From NCBI GenBank assembly GCA_034423135.1, contig DAOUJC010000007.1, forward strand, positions 1 to 64,000: DNA of 64,000 nucleotides, written 5' to 3'. This DNA is from JAPPHY01 sp034423135 (lineage in GTDB: Bacteria; Chloroflexota; Dehalococcoidia; Lucifugimonadales; UBA2985). Both the position numbers and the translations under genes were made by a program. Shown in pieces: positions 37,589-46,365 of the stretch; position 1 is the first letter of the stretch; every line of letters starts with the position of its first letter. The notes beneath the pieces are model-generated. The model was not told the DNA's origin and made no database searches. It saw only the letters and a program-made list of their open reading frames with translations.

Positions 37589-40500
37589 TTATGCGGAATC
37601 GGCAGCCATCTCCATGAGTCGCGCTAGGGCGTTCGCAAGGCGCATCTGGCGCGGGGTGCGGCAGCGTACCCGGAGCAACTTCGGACTCGCAACTATGAGG
37701 GCAACGCATTGGGCCCGGCTAGTCGCCACGTTCAGCCGGTTTAGGCTGTACAGAAACTCCATCCCATGCGGCGCCTCCTCCAAAGAGCTGGTGGCCATTG
37801 AGTATATGGAGATGGGCGCCTCTTGGCCTTGGAACTTGTCGACCGTGCCAATGCGAAAGTCCGGCAGCGTATCCCTGAGGGCCCGCACCTGCGCGTTGTA
37901 CGGAGTGATGATCAGCACGTCGGCCTCCGTAAGCCGCCTCGACGCTCCTGAGGCATCAGTGTACGTCGGCGAGGCCTCAAACAAGCTCCGCAACAGTTCG
38001 GACACTTCTGCTGCCTCTTCCGGTGACTCACTAGACTGACCGATGTGCGGCACAGGCACGAATCGGATGCCCGCATCCGAGAGCGGCGGTGCCCCCGCCA
38101 GCGCGAGCCGGGACCGGCCGGGGTGTGAGTGCAGACGTCCTTCGTAGAAGACCTCAGAAGTGTATGCACTGATGGCAGGGTGCAGCCTCCAACTCCCGTC
38201 TAGGAAGAGGCCCAGGTGATTCGGCATCACTCGCTCGCCGTCCAGGACGTGGGCCAGCACGGAGCGTTCCGCCCCCGGTGGGTGCACCCCTTGAAGCGGT
38301 TGATCCAGCTGCTGCGGGTCGCCGAGGAGGACGAGGCTGCGAGCACAGGGAGATGCAGAGAGAGCATCCGCGAGGGACATCTGCCCCGCTTCGTCAATGA
38401 AGAGCACGTCAAGCGCTCTGGCCATCTCCTCCCGCGACCAGAGCCACGTCGTTCCACCAACGACGTCAACGACGCCGTCAGCGAGCGCGTTCCGGGCAGC
38501 GCCGTTGTCCTTTAAGTGTAGGGCGCTGGGAAAGGTGAGTTCGCTACTGCGCTGGCCGATACGCACGGCGACGCCGCGCTCTCGTGCCACCCCAGCAACC
38601 TTCTCCAGCAGCGCGCCGATGACCTTATGGCTGTTGGCCGTGACGCCTACGCGCTGCCCATTAGCCACCAGGTCCACGATCATCTGCGCTCCGACCGTGC
38701 TCTTGCCGGAACCAGGCGGGCCCTGGATGGCCAGGTAGCTCTCGTCGATGGCGGAAACGAGTCGGCGCGCAGCTCCCTCCACCTCCTCTCCATCCCGCTG
38801 CAGTGGCTCACCCATAGTGAAGCGGGGAGGACGACGCATGAGCAGGTCGCGTGCGGCGCGGTGCTCCCCCGCTCCTTCGATGCCGTGTGCCAAAACGTAC
38901 CGGGCCAGACCCTGTAAACTCTCTGGTTTGGGGGCGGGTCGTACGAGGTCGAATGGGATGAGTGATTTGGGCGTAGGGGCCGGTCGGGTGTTGCCACACC
39001 TAATGTCGATCACTCCAGCTTCATCATCGAGGAGTACGATTGTCCCGACGGATGTCCTCGTCTCTGGGTCGTGAGGACCGCTGTCAAGTTTGATGGCGTG
39101 CTCCTGAGGCGGGAAGCGGAACCGGTAAATGATCGAGCGGGCGCGGGGCGTGGGGTCGGGCCATGAGTAGTCATAAGTCAGCTCGCCCAACGCGTCCGTT
39201 TCCTCGCGAAGTTCCTCATCGGTGAGTGTCGAAAGATGGAAGTAGCGCCACCAGAAGGATTTATTCTCCCGCCGGTGCCAGTTCAGCAACTGCGCCAGCA
39301 GCCAGCGGCCGTGCTGGTCGTCGCTCATCTCGGCGGTGGACTCGGGCAGACCAGCAACCAAGGCGGCGGCGAGTTCGTTCACGGCCTTCTGGGCCTCGCT
39401 GTCCTCTGTTTCCTCCGGAATTCTCGCCGTTGGCCGCGGCAGTTGCTCATCCAGTTCCTCCAATAGTGCGGCCCGCTGCTCCTCAAGCCAATTGCGCAGG
39501 TGGAGGGTTGAGAGGCAGTCATCTCGGTTGTAGCCCTCAATCTGTACCCGGAGCTCCTCCCTTTCCTCGCTCTTACTCAGTTCCAGCCACGTCTCGAACT
39601 CTACGATGCTTGTGCCCGCGTCGCGCAGGTCGACGGTGCGCTCAAATCCAAACAGCGGCTCCAGCCGCTTGATGGAGTAGCCTTCGACGGAAGCGCGAAT
39701 TCCCTGGCGGACGGCGCGATGCAGGTCGACAAACACATTGCCCCGTAGCAGCTTGTCGACCTCCTCCTCACGGGTGCCATAGCGGCCGGCGAGGCGCTTG
39801 ACGGCCGTGGGCTCATACGGCGCGTAGTGATAGATGTGCATGTTGGGGTCGGCTTCGAGGCGATCCATGACCAGGTCGATGAACGCCTCGAAGGCTCGCC
39901 GCTCTCCCTGCGTGGTAACGGTGCCACCCTCAATCGCCCAATATGCGTGAAAGACCGGCTGGCCTACTGCGTCCGTGCGTCCGGGTTCGATGACGCCAAA
40001 CAGATATTCGACGCCATCGACCTCGTTGGAGCTGAAGAAGGGGTCACCCTCAATATCAAAGAACAGGTCTCCCGGTGAGGGCTCCGGGAGTATCAGCAGT
40101 CCATGGTCCTGGACGAATCCCCCCTCGCCTTCCCGCGGGGGAACCACACGCTCCGAGATGATGCTGCCTACGCGCTCGCCGCGCACTTGGATATTGGCTT
40201 GGGCTTGCAGTCGCTTCAGCGCGTCGGGCCCGATGCCGTCCAGTCGTTGGGGCAGAGGGTCTGCGGGTTCACCGAGCCGCGTGCGCGTCGTCACGGTTAT
40301 GCCGTGCAGCGCTCGTCGCTGGCGTGATGTCAGGCCTGCGACGAGGGAAAGGTCGTCATGGGTACGCCATTGGTTCTTGCATTCCAAGCTCCATCTGCAA
40401 ACCTCGCAATGATCCACGGGCTCCGGCGTCGTCTCAAGGGGGAAGACTGCGCCTCGTCCCAACATCGCCTCAAACTCGTGGGCCACCAGGCGGTAGTAGG

Positions 40501-41077
40501 CTGCATAGTCGGCGACACGGAAGGAAATCCGCTCACCCTGCGCCCCGCCGAGAGCCAGGTGCATCTCCGCAGGTTGCCGACCCTGAAGCACACCCACCAT
40601 GTCCGAGTACATACAGACCTGAAGCACGGCCGACGCCTTGGCGTGGCGGGCCAGCTTGGTGTCCCAAACCTCGTAGCTCCAAGATCCTAGGTCGCTTGGG
40701 GTCTCTACCCGGCGGAGAAAGTCAGCGTAACCCAGGCGACGGCCGTCAAAAAGGACCGCTTGGTAAATTGCCTCGGCCCCTTCACGCATAGCCGCGAGTG
40801 TTGCGTCTCTTCCACTAGCTGTTCGCTGGTCTTGGGGCAATAGCTGATTCGACTCAATCTCTGTGACGGCTACTCCTTCAGCACGCAGCGACTCCAAGAA
40901 GTGCTTCTCGTGAAGCTCTCCGCGCTGTGCGATACGGTCTAGCACCGGGTCCGCGCGTGTGGGCCTAGGGATATGACCGGCAACAGCCGCCTGCTCGAGG
41001 CTCGCCAAGTGCTCACATTCAAGGTACCCCACGAGGTCCGTCGCGGAGTAGACCAGGTGCCCATCAACGTTTCGCAT
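37589..41077 (-). CDS. TM0106-family RecB/Cas4-like nuclease and SF1 helicase
   Basis: 1162 residues. The N-terminal 240 residues form a Cas4/RecB-like nuclease: Cys21 near the start, YADFLRRVE and YEVWDTKLARH as active-site strands, and the Cys triplet DHCEVCRWSLEC that would complete an iron-sulphur cluster. A helix-hairpin-helix-like TSRQRRALHGI region follows. An RNase H-like domain lies at about 335-540 (LFFDIEGDPFF, HIYHYAPYEPTAVKRLAGRY, NRDDCLSTL). The C-terminal half is a DNA2/UPF1-like helicase with GPPGSGKS near 783 and FIDEAGQM near 893. The family is known as TM0106 and its members are linked to DNA processing and defence. It stands alone, about 330 bases from the restriction operon. 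Confidence 0.88.
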   Translation of the reverse strand: MRNVDGHLVYSATDLVGYLECEHLASLEQAAVAGHIPRPTRADPVLDRIAQRGELHEKHFLESLRAEGVAVTEIESNQLLPQDQRTASGRDATLAAMREGAEAIYQAVLFDGRRLGYADFLRRVETPSDLGSWSYEVWDTKLARHAKASAVLQVCMYSDMVGVLQGRQPAEMHLALGGAQGERISFRVADYAAYYRLVAHEFEAMLGRGAVFPLETTPEPVDHCEVCRWSLECKNQWRTHDDLSLVAGLTSRQRRALHGITVTTRTRLGEPADPLPQRLDGIGPDALKRLQAQANIQVRGERVGSIISERVVPPREGEGGFVQDHGLLILPEPSPGDLFFDIEGDPFFSSNEVDGVEYLFGVIEPGRTDAVGQPVFHAYWAIEGGTVTTQGERRAFEAFIDLVMDRLEADPNMHIYHYAPYEPTAVKRLAGRYGTREEEVDKLLRGNVFVDLHRAVRQGIRASVEGYSIKRLEPLFGFERTVDLRDAGTSIVEFETWLELSKSEEREELRVQIEGYNRDDCLSTLHLRNWLEEQRAALLEELDEQLPRPTARIPEETEDSEAQKAVNELAAALVAGLPESTAEMSDDQHGRWLLAQLLNWHRRENKSFWWRYFHLSTLTDEELREETDALGELTYDYSWPDPTPRARSIIYRFRFPPQEHAIKLDSGPHDPETRTSVGTIVLLDDEAGVIDIRCGNTRPAPTPKSLIPFDLVRPAPKPESLQGLARYVLAHGIEGAGEHRAARDLLMRRPPRFTMGEPLQRDGEEVEGAARRLVSAIDESYLAIQGPPGSGKSTVGAQMIVDLVANGQRVGVTANSHKVIGALLEKVAGVARERGVAVRIGQRSSELTFPSALHLKDNGAARNALADGVVDVVGGTTWLWSREEMARALDVLFIDEAGQMSLADALSASPCARSLVLLGDPQQLDQPLQGVHPPGAERSVLAHVLDGERVMPNHLGLFLDGSWRLHPAISAYTSEVFYEGRLHSHPGRSRLALAGAPPLSDAGIRFVPVPHIGQSSESPEEAAEVSELLRSLFEASPTYTDASGASRRLTEADVLIITPYNAQVRALRDTLPDFRIGTVDKFQGQEAPISIYSMATSSLEEAPHGMEFLYSLNRLNVATSRAQCVALIVASPKLLRVRCRTPRQMRLANALARLMEMAADSA

Positions 41078-41275
41078 TGGTCTATATTATCGTGTTTGGG
41101 GTTCTTTGAGAAACCAGTCGCTTCCCGCTAACCTAACTCAATCCTCTTTACCATATCGCGCCGTCCAAATCGCATAACTGGTCCCACCAAAGTCCTATGT
41201 GAAGACGTTCACCGCCTGACTGTGGCATGGTGGACAGCCTCGCGTTCACACCGCAGGCTTGAACCTCAGGCTAAA

Positions 41276-41304
41276 GGTGCTTGATTTCGTCAAGCGTGGT
41301 GGGC
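41276..41304 (+). other. Internal recombinase-tail half-site (41.28 kb), in the 41078-41429 gap
   Basis: The bases read GGTGCTTGATTTCGTCAAG, two bases, then TGGTGGGC. This matches the left half of the attR site at 51949 and the right half of attL, including the core. Translated on the + strand it is NLRLKVLDFVKRGG, the same C-terminal recombinase signature as VLDFVKSGP of the intact integrase. The right half does not match the other sites. It is probably a remnant of an earlier insertion junction. The remainder of the 352-base gap shows no gene; the + frame through it is short and has no domain. Confidence 0.55.
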
Positions 41305-41429
41305 TGGGCCACTGTGTGACAGGCCGTGGGGTGGCCCAAGCCTGCGCAACGTCCTGCCTGCGTAGAGGGTGCAAGGTTCTAGCGAAACCGACCTTAAGCA
41401 GCGTCAGTGTTCGTGACGCCTGCCGAGGT

Positions 41430-42953
41430 CTAGGAGACATGGGCAGCAGCTAGTCGCCGAGAGAGGTGAGAGAGAACCTCCTCAGCACCGGCATCAAGGC
41501 TGCGTCGTACGACGCACGCGAGAACTGAGGGGTTCGCTACTGTCTCAGTCAAATCTAGCAGAACATCCAGGAGCGGGCCCTCATCGTCGCTGAGTTCAAT
41601 GAGCCCGATGTACCTCGAGAACACCAGTGTATGCGCTAATGAATAGGCACCGTCATCGGTAAGGTCGAAACGGAAGGCTCTGGCACGGTAGGAGCTCGCC
41701 ACGTCGTAGCGGCAGTTCAGGTCCACGGTGCGGTCGAGAAGGACGCCTGTCGCGTCGGCGATCGAGAATCCGAGAGAACGCATCCGGGCCATAGTCAAGC
41801 GAATTTTCGGTGGCACGGGCACTAGGATGGCCCAAAGGAGGAGGTGGTCCGCCTCGTCCTTCCTGCCGGGCCAGCGTATCCGGAGGGCGGTCTTCGTGGA
41901 CTTACTCTCCGGGTCGGTAAAGTTGTAGATGTCGGCAGATGCGTATGGTCCGAGCCTGTCGTCATGGAGGTACAGCCCCTCTAAGGCGGTCGCTCCATCC
42001 CGATACGCGAGATTCATGTCTGTCTGCGGCTTCACCTCACCGATCTTCACGCCAACCGCGCAGACTGCGTGGCCTTCTCGCGTGGAGAGTGTATTGGCCG
42101 CAAGGACAGGTGTGAGTCCGGAGCGCATGTAGCCGAGAAGCTGCGCCCGATCTCTCTCTGGAGATGTGGCTCGAATCACGATTGGAGCCAGTCCACCTGC
42201 CCGAATGGCCTCGCACATTTGGTGGACCGTTAGACCCTCCGAAGGAAGCGACCGTCCCCCCGGAAGATAATAGCGGGACGCGGCCTCGGTGATTTGAGCA
42301 GGTGTCATAGTGGGAAGCCCCTCCATGGGAGCTACCCTATGGATAGCCGACCACAGTGCGATCGTCGCGCAAGCGCTCACACCCTGGTCCTGCTGCTGGA
42401 ACGCCAAGCCTTGGACACGGAGCTCAAAGCCTCCAAGATGCACCGCGTACTCCCGACTCCCTCCAAACTCACGCCTCCGGCCGCCGCTCGCCTCCGGCCC
42501 GAAGGTTGCCACGACGGTGCGGCCGAGGGGGCTCCCGGGGAGTGGGCGGATGACAGAGAAGCCTAGGTACGAGTCCTGGAGCCATTGACGCATGTTCTCC
42601 GCCTCACCTCTGTTCGCTCGTACCAAGAGGTCACGCCACGTTGTTTCGTCAAACGACTCGCTGAAGAAGTGCATGCGTTGGCAGTAAGGCGGGTAAGCAC
42701 GAAGGCTCCGCACGTAGAAGACGGCCATGTCTTCGACGTAATCACGGTCGATGTAGTGGTCTTCGATCAAGACTGTGGCGCAGCGGATCTGCTCAAGGTA
42801 AGCGGACAGGTACGTCAGTTGAACCGGGGGCCAGACATCCTCGACCATCCCAGGAGGAGCCCGAAAGAGACGGCTGATCTCGTGAGCCGAACCGACCGGC
42901 AGGACCGTCACGTTCTGGGGTGGGTAGTCCTGACGCCGGAGATCCAAGGTCAT
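41430..42953 (-). CDS. Papain-like cysteine peptidase domain protein next to the Ubl locus
   Basis: 507 residues. The centre has QQQDQGVSACATIALWSAIH with a candidate nucleophile Cys195 and oxyanion Gln before it. His295 lies in the segment REGHAVCAVGV, and a LYLHDDRLGPY segment near 325 can supply the third residue. This is the order Cys, His, Asp/Asn of papain/C39-like folds. The first 170 residues contain no recognised domain, and the last 100 are predicted helical. The ATG overlaps the stop of a 66-residue gene. Placed opposite a ubiquitin-like operon, it is a plausible processing or deconjugating peptidase for the Ubl protein; that role is inferred. Confidence 0.55.
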   Translation of the reverse strand: MTLDLRRQDYPPQNVTVLPVGSAHEISRLFRAPPGMVEDVWPPVQLTYLSAYLEQIRCATVLIEDHYIDRDYVEDMAVFYVRSLRAYPPYCQRMHFFSESFDETTWRDLLVRANRGEAENMRQWLQDSYLGFSVIRPLPGSPLGRTVVATFGPEASGGRRREFGGSREYAVHLGGFELRVQGLAFQQQDQGVSACATIALWSAIHRVAPMEGLPTMTPAQITEAASRYYLPGGRSLPSEGLTVHQMCEAIRAGGLAPIVIRATSPERDRAQLLGYMRSGLTPVLAANTLSTREGHAVCAVGVKIGEVKPQTDMNLAYRDGATALEGLYLHDDRLGPYASADIYNFTDPESKSTKTALRIRWPGRKDEADHLLLWAILVPVPPKIRLTMARMRSLGFSIADATGVLLDRTVDLNCRYDVASSYRARAFRFDLTDDGAYSLAHTLVFSRYIGLIELSDDEGPLLDVLLDLTETVANPSVLACVVRRSLDAGAEEVLSHLSRRLAAAHVS

Positions 42954-43150
42954 GCGCCGAGCCGGAGATTCAATAAGTCAGAAGTGACGGACTCGGTCTC
43001 GAGCTCACGCTTGACTAGATCCTTGACATTCTGGCGGGAGGCCTCGAGGACCCGGGCAACACGCACTTCGGCATTATTCTCTTCGGCATTATGGGCAGCG
43101 GACACGTCGCGTATGCCTTCCTGCGTGCCTTCCTCGTGGGCGTTAGACAT
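42950..43150 (-). CDS. Small charged protein upstream of the papain-like gene
   Basis: 66 residues, acidic and Glu/Asn-rich, ending LLNLRLGA. Its stop overlaps the start of the peptidase gene by four bases (ATGA), a strong sign that it is translated. A ribosome-binding site AAGGAG lies before its ATG at 43150. No family recognised. It could be an inhibitor, a leader or an accessory subunit of the peptidase. It lies 38 bases after the XRE regulator gene, likely in the same transcript. Confidence 0.55.
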   Translation of the reverse strand: MSNAHEEGTQEGIRDVSAAHNAEENNAEVRVARVLEASRQNVKDLVKRELETESVTSDLLNLRLGA

Positions 43151-43188
43151 TTTGCTCCTTCGATGCAGTTTGTGGTCTTGTGCACAAT

Positions 43189-43524
43189 CTAGGTCGTCTG
43201 GTCCTCACCAAGCAACGCGGCTGTTACGCGTTTGACCGCGTCCAGTGTGTCAGTAGGTGCTCGAGACGCCCGTAAGAAAAGCGGATCTACCTGGGTGCTT
43301 GCGTCGGCAGGTATACGCCCGAGCAACTCGTCCACCGAAACTCCGAGCGCGTCAGCGAGCTTCACAAGAGATTCAAGTGACGGCACGCGCTGTCCCGTCT
43401 CGAAGTGCGAAATCGATGCTGGCGCCATGCCAGCGCGCTGACCGAGAGCAACCTGGGTCAGTCCGCGTCGCTCCCTGATGGAGCGGAACTGAAGCCTGAA
43501 CTCCTCTGGTCTGCTGGTAGGCAT
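43189..43524 (-). CDS. XRE-family transcriptional regulator
   Basis: 111 residues. An XRE helix-turn-helix covers residues 10-65: IRERRGLTQVALGQRAGMAP, ASISHFETGQRVPSLESLVK, LADALGVSVDELLGR. The C-terminal 45 residues are short and variable. It is divergent from the ubiquitin-like operon, with a 91-base promoter region containing the palindrome GCGTATACGC between them. It most likely represses both directions and so controls the conjugation operon and the protease transcript. Confidence 0.88.
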   Translation of the reverse strand: MPTSRPEEFRLQFRSIRERRGLTQVALGQRAGMAPASISHFETGQRVPSLESLVKLADALGVSVDELLGRIPADASTQVDPLFLRASRAPTDTLDAVKRVTAALLGEDQTT

Positions 43525-43615
43525 TTGACATCCATCTACGATATGGTATAGTTATATTGTACTCAGGCGTATACGCATGCACCATTTAGTATAGTCTGAC
43601 TGAAGGAGAAAAGCA
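43525..43615. promoter_or_regulatory. Divergent promoter of the Ubl locus with palindromic operator
   Basis: The region holds a perfect 10-bp palindrome GCGTATACGC (43567-43576). On the + strand a TATAGT -10 box lies at 43590-43595, and AAGGAG (43603-43608) sits seven bases before the Ubl ATG. AT-rich sequence with TATAAC/TATACC boxes lies on the minus side before the XRE gene. The palindrome is the natural candidate operator for the XRE protein. Confidence 0.6.
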
Positions 43616-43933
43616 ATGGTCGAACCCTTGGATCCCCAGGAATTGCATGTTGAGGACCTACTCATCCCTGACCTACACATCTTCGTGAATCGCCGCAGGT
43701 TCGAAGAGGGCGATGGTGTGCGGTCCGAAATGACCGGGCGTCAGATCGCAGCCTTGGTCAACGTCCCGGCGGAGAACGCCATTGTCAGAGTCGAGTCCGT
43801 TCCTTCCCGAGGCGAGGTGGGCGTCGTCGTTGAAACCGGCCCTGAGGTAGGTGAGGTGGGCCTCGATACTGTGATCACCATCGTCAACGGCATGCACTTT
43901 CTAGTCACAAGGCGTATCGTCGAAGGAGGTTGA
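43616..43933 (+). CDS. Ubiquitin-like protein with C-terminal diglycine
   Basis: 105 residues. The protein ends VTRRIVEGG, an exposed Gly-Gly tail as required for activation by an E1 enzyme. The body has the strand pattern of a beta-grasp fold: LHIFVNRRRFEEGDGVRSEM, TGRQIAALVNVP, AIVRVESVPS, and VITIVNGMHFLVTRR. The diGly end plus downstream E2-like and JAB-E1 genes make a ubiquitin-like modifier the best reading. The start has a strong AAGGAG site. It would be adenylated by the E1 encoded two genes downstream and attached to an unknown target. Confidence 0.75.
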   Translation: MVEPLDPQELHVEDLLIPDLHIFVNRRRFEEGDGVRSEMTGRQIAALVNVPAENAIVRVESVPSRGEVGVVVETGPEVGEVGLDTVITIVNGMHFLVTRRIVEGG

Positions 43934-43934
43934 T

Positions 43935-44336
43935 ATGTCAGTAGAGAGAGTCGAGCGCGAGATTGCCAGACTCCAAGAGGGCGGGCAGAACGCGGACTTG
44001 GTGTTCGCCGTCCGTTGGTACGTAATTTATCGCCGAGTCCCGACCGCGGGCGCTCAACTCTCGCTCCCATCGGAGGCCGATGTGATCGTCCCTGTTCCGG
44101 AAGGCTACCCGGCTGCGGTGATCGACCTCGCAGGTCTTTCAGTAAACTCCCCGCTTCTGCCAAGGCTCAAAGGGGGGCAGAACAGCCAGGGACAAGTCTC
44201 TGTGAACGGCGTGGAGTGGCAACTGGCCAGTTACCATCCACACAATGGAGGCGGCGGTCCACCGTGGGACCCGGCGAAGCACGGGTTCGACACGTACCTT
44301 GATCAAGTCATCGCTTGGCTGGGTCAGCTGGCATGA
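43935..44336 (+). CDS. E2-like (prokaryotic E2 family E-like) protein without cysteine
   Basis: 133 residues, one base after the Ubl stop. The pattern of strands (LVFAVRWYVIYRRVPTAG, ADVIVPVPEGYPAAVIDLAG) and the C-terminal WQLASYHPHNGGGGPPWDPA, then HGFDTYLDQVIAWLG, fit bacterial E2-fold proteins found between Ubl and E1/JAB genes. The protein contains no Cys at all, so it cannot form a thioester in the usual way. It may be a Ubl carrier or adaptor of the E1, or conjugate by another residue. Its stop overlaps the start of the JAB-E1 gene (ATGA). Confidence 0.65.
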   Translation: MSVERVEREIARLQEGGQNADLVFAVRWYVIYRRVPTAGAQLSLPSEADVIVPVPEGYPAAVIDLAGLSVNSPLLPRLKGGQNSQGQVSVNGVEWQLASYHPHNGGGGPPWDPAKHGFDTYLDQVIAWLGQLA

Positions 44337-45796
44337 GCGAACGCGTCCTGGTTCGCCTCGCCAATCCAGAACTCGATCGCCTGCTGGCAGCGGCGTTCGC
44401 CCGCTATCCGCGCCGCGAATCTGGGCTGTTAGTCCGCTTTGGATGGAGGCAAACCCCGAGCGATCTTGTCTTGACCCTCGCCAACATTGAAGCTCCCGGT
44501 GATGGGGACTTGGATCTGTCGCGCCCAAACGTCGCGTTCACTGAACAATATTTGGTCCGGACCGCACTGCTTGCCGAATGCGATTCCCTTGCAGTCGGAG
44601 TAGTTCACTCTCACCCCGAGGGACATGTCCCGCGTCCGAGTCACATCGACGACGATATGGACTCCTACCTCTCCAACTACTTCGAGGGATTCGTCCCGGC
44701 ACGTCCTTACGTGAGCTTGATCGCCTCACGCGTTGACGGCCGAACCCTCATGTCAGCCCGGGTCAAGGTCGGCGGCCGTTGGCTGGACACTTCGAGATTC
44801 CTCACGGTTGAGAGTTCCATCGCGAACTGGCGGTATGCCATCGTAGGAAAGCCGACACAGCCGACCGAAAGGGTGGCCCGCTTGCGCGGCGCGTTTGGGC
44901 ACGAAGCCGTCCAACGACTCCGCGACTCGACGGTTGCTGTGGTAGGGGCCGGTGGCACAGGTTCTGCCGTGATCGAGGTGCTTGCCAGGGCGGGTGTAGG
45001 AAAGATTGTCGTGATCGACCCCGATCGGCTCGAACAATCCAATCTTGAACGCGTCCACGGATCTAGGCCCGAGCAAGTCACATCGAACGACTTCAAGGTG
45101 AATGTAGCCCGCGAACATGTGCTGACAATCGATCCAACCATTGAGGTCATCACCTGTATTGGACGGATACCTCAGGCTGAGGTTGTAGACCTGCTCGTGT
45201 CAGCGGACATCGCAATTGGATGCACAGATAGCCAGCACAGTCGTCTTGCTCTCAGTGATATCGCAATCCGGTACTTGCTGCCGGCAATCGATTGCGGTGT
45301 GCTTCTCGAAGGCGACGCAGGCCAGGTGACCGGCCAGATCATACAGCTTGTGCGATTCCTCCCATCGGACCCGTGCGCCTTGTGTAGGAACATGGCGGAT
45401 CCGGTGCGCGTGACTCAGGAGTTGATGAGCGACCGGGAGCGACGGAACCGCCAGATCGCAGCTGAGGCGGCCGCAAGAGTTGGCGCGGACGGTGGGCAGT
45501 ATTGGTCGCAAGAACCCCAGTTGAACACGGTCGGATACCTTACAACAACGGCTGGAGGTCTCGCAGCGGGCCAGGCAATCGGATGGCTGACCGGGAGACA
45601 CGCTCCGAGGCTCTCCAGACTACAGATGAACTTGAGTGAGCCGTTTTTCGACGTCACGGAGCCGACCGACGAGCCGAGGCCATCGTGTGCGTGCCTCCGT
45701 AATCGAGGGTGGGCGGACCAAGGTGGCGCAGATGCCCTGATCTCCCCTGCAACTCATTGGCCTAAGGCTTTGGTTATCGGGACTTCACTCCCGTAG
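44333..45796 (+). CDS. JAB deubiquitinase-like / ThiF-type E1 fusion
   Basis: 487 residues from the ATG at 44333, overlapping the E2 stop. The N-terminal JAB/MPN domain has the complete metal site: Glu29, His92-x-His94-Pro, Ser103 and Asp106 (VVHSHPEGHVPRPSHIDDD). The E1 domain starts near residue 200 with VAVVGAGGTGSAVIEVLARA and VIDPDRLEQSNLERVHG, the nucleotide-binding and Arg/Asp positions of ThiF/MoeB/E1. Later it has IAIGCTDSQHSRLAL and CxxC/CxC pairs (PCALC, SCACL) likely to bind zinc. One chain thus combines Ubl activation with Ubl removal or processing, an arrangement known in bacterial Ubl operons. Confidence 0.9.
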   Translation: MSERVLVRLANPELDRLLAAAFARYPRRESGLLVRFGWRQTPSDLVLTLANIEAPGDGDLDLSRPNVAFTEQYLVRTALLAECDSLAVGVVHSHPEGHVPRPSHIDDDMDSYLSNYFEGFVPARPYVSLIASRVDGRTLMSARVKVGGRWLDTSRFLTVESSIANWRYAIVGKPTQPTERVARLRGAFGHEAVQRLRDSTVAVVGAGGTGSAVIEVLARAGVGKIVVIDPDRLEQSNLERVHGSRPEQVTSNDFKVNVAREHVLTIDPTIEVITCIGRIPQAEVVDLLVSADIAIGCTDSQHSRLALSDIAIRYLLPAIDCGVLLEGDAGQVTGQIIQLVRFLPSDPCALCRNMADPVRVTQELMSDRERRNRQIAAEAAARVGADGGQYWSQEPQLNTVGYLTTTAGGLAAGQAIGWLTGRHAPRLSRLQMNLSEPFFDVTEPTDEPRPSCACLRNRGWADQGGADALISPATHWPKALVIGTSLP

Positions 45797-46106
45797 AGGT
45801 TCGTTGCGGTTCCGCCCATATCAGTGCTGAGTACCATGCCTACTCGTCCACGCCTTGGGAGGCCAGGCGGTTCCTGTGATTGCGATCCAACACGTCGAAG
45901 AATGTCTCGGTGGGATCGCGATGCGGAACCGACCGTGGCTACGCTATAACCTCGATCTTCCAGTGCCTGTCGCTCAGCCCGATTCATCGGTGCGCGTATA
46001 CGGTTGGTCATGTACAGCGCTATCGACGGAAACACACGTATCGTGCTCTTCTAAGACCCAGCGGTCCTCATGGAGCCTACAACACAAACTGGAACCTCAG
46101 CGCGAA

Positions 46107-46134
46107 AGTTCTTGATTTTGTCCAGTTTGGTGGA
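46107..46134 (+). other. Internal recombinase-tail half-site (46.11 kb), in the 45797-46365 gap
   Basis: The sequence AGTTCTTGATTTTGTCCAG, two bases, then TGGTGGA repeats the left half of attR. The + strand translation is NLSAKVLDFVQFGG, parallel to NLRLKVLDFVKRGG at 41.28 kb and NLIRKVLDFVQRGG at 51.95 kb. Codon differences between copies are mostly at third positions, as in homologous coding ends. The right half is unrelated to the other sites. It separates the ubiquitin-like locus from the PurZ-like operon. No gene is supported elsewhere in the surrounding gap. Confidence 0.55.
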
Positions 46135-46365
46135 GGTATGGGACTAGGAGTTAGCTACGAATTGGCTGTATGCTGGCGTTCCTTCCCACACACTGTACCA
46201 CACTATCTGCGAGAATCTATTGGACTGCAGGAGAAGCGGCGTCTGTACACAGCTGCAGGCCATCAGCTTCCAAATCACTCAAGTTCGAGTCTCCTCAAGT
46301 AGATCATCGACCTCCGAAAACTCGCCGTGAATGTTGGCTTTATCCAATTTCACATCTTGTGTGCC

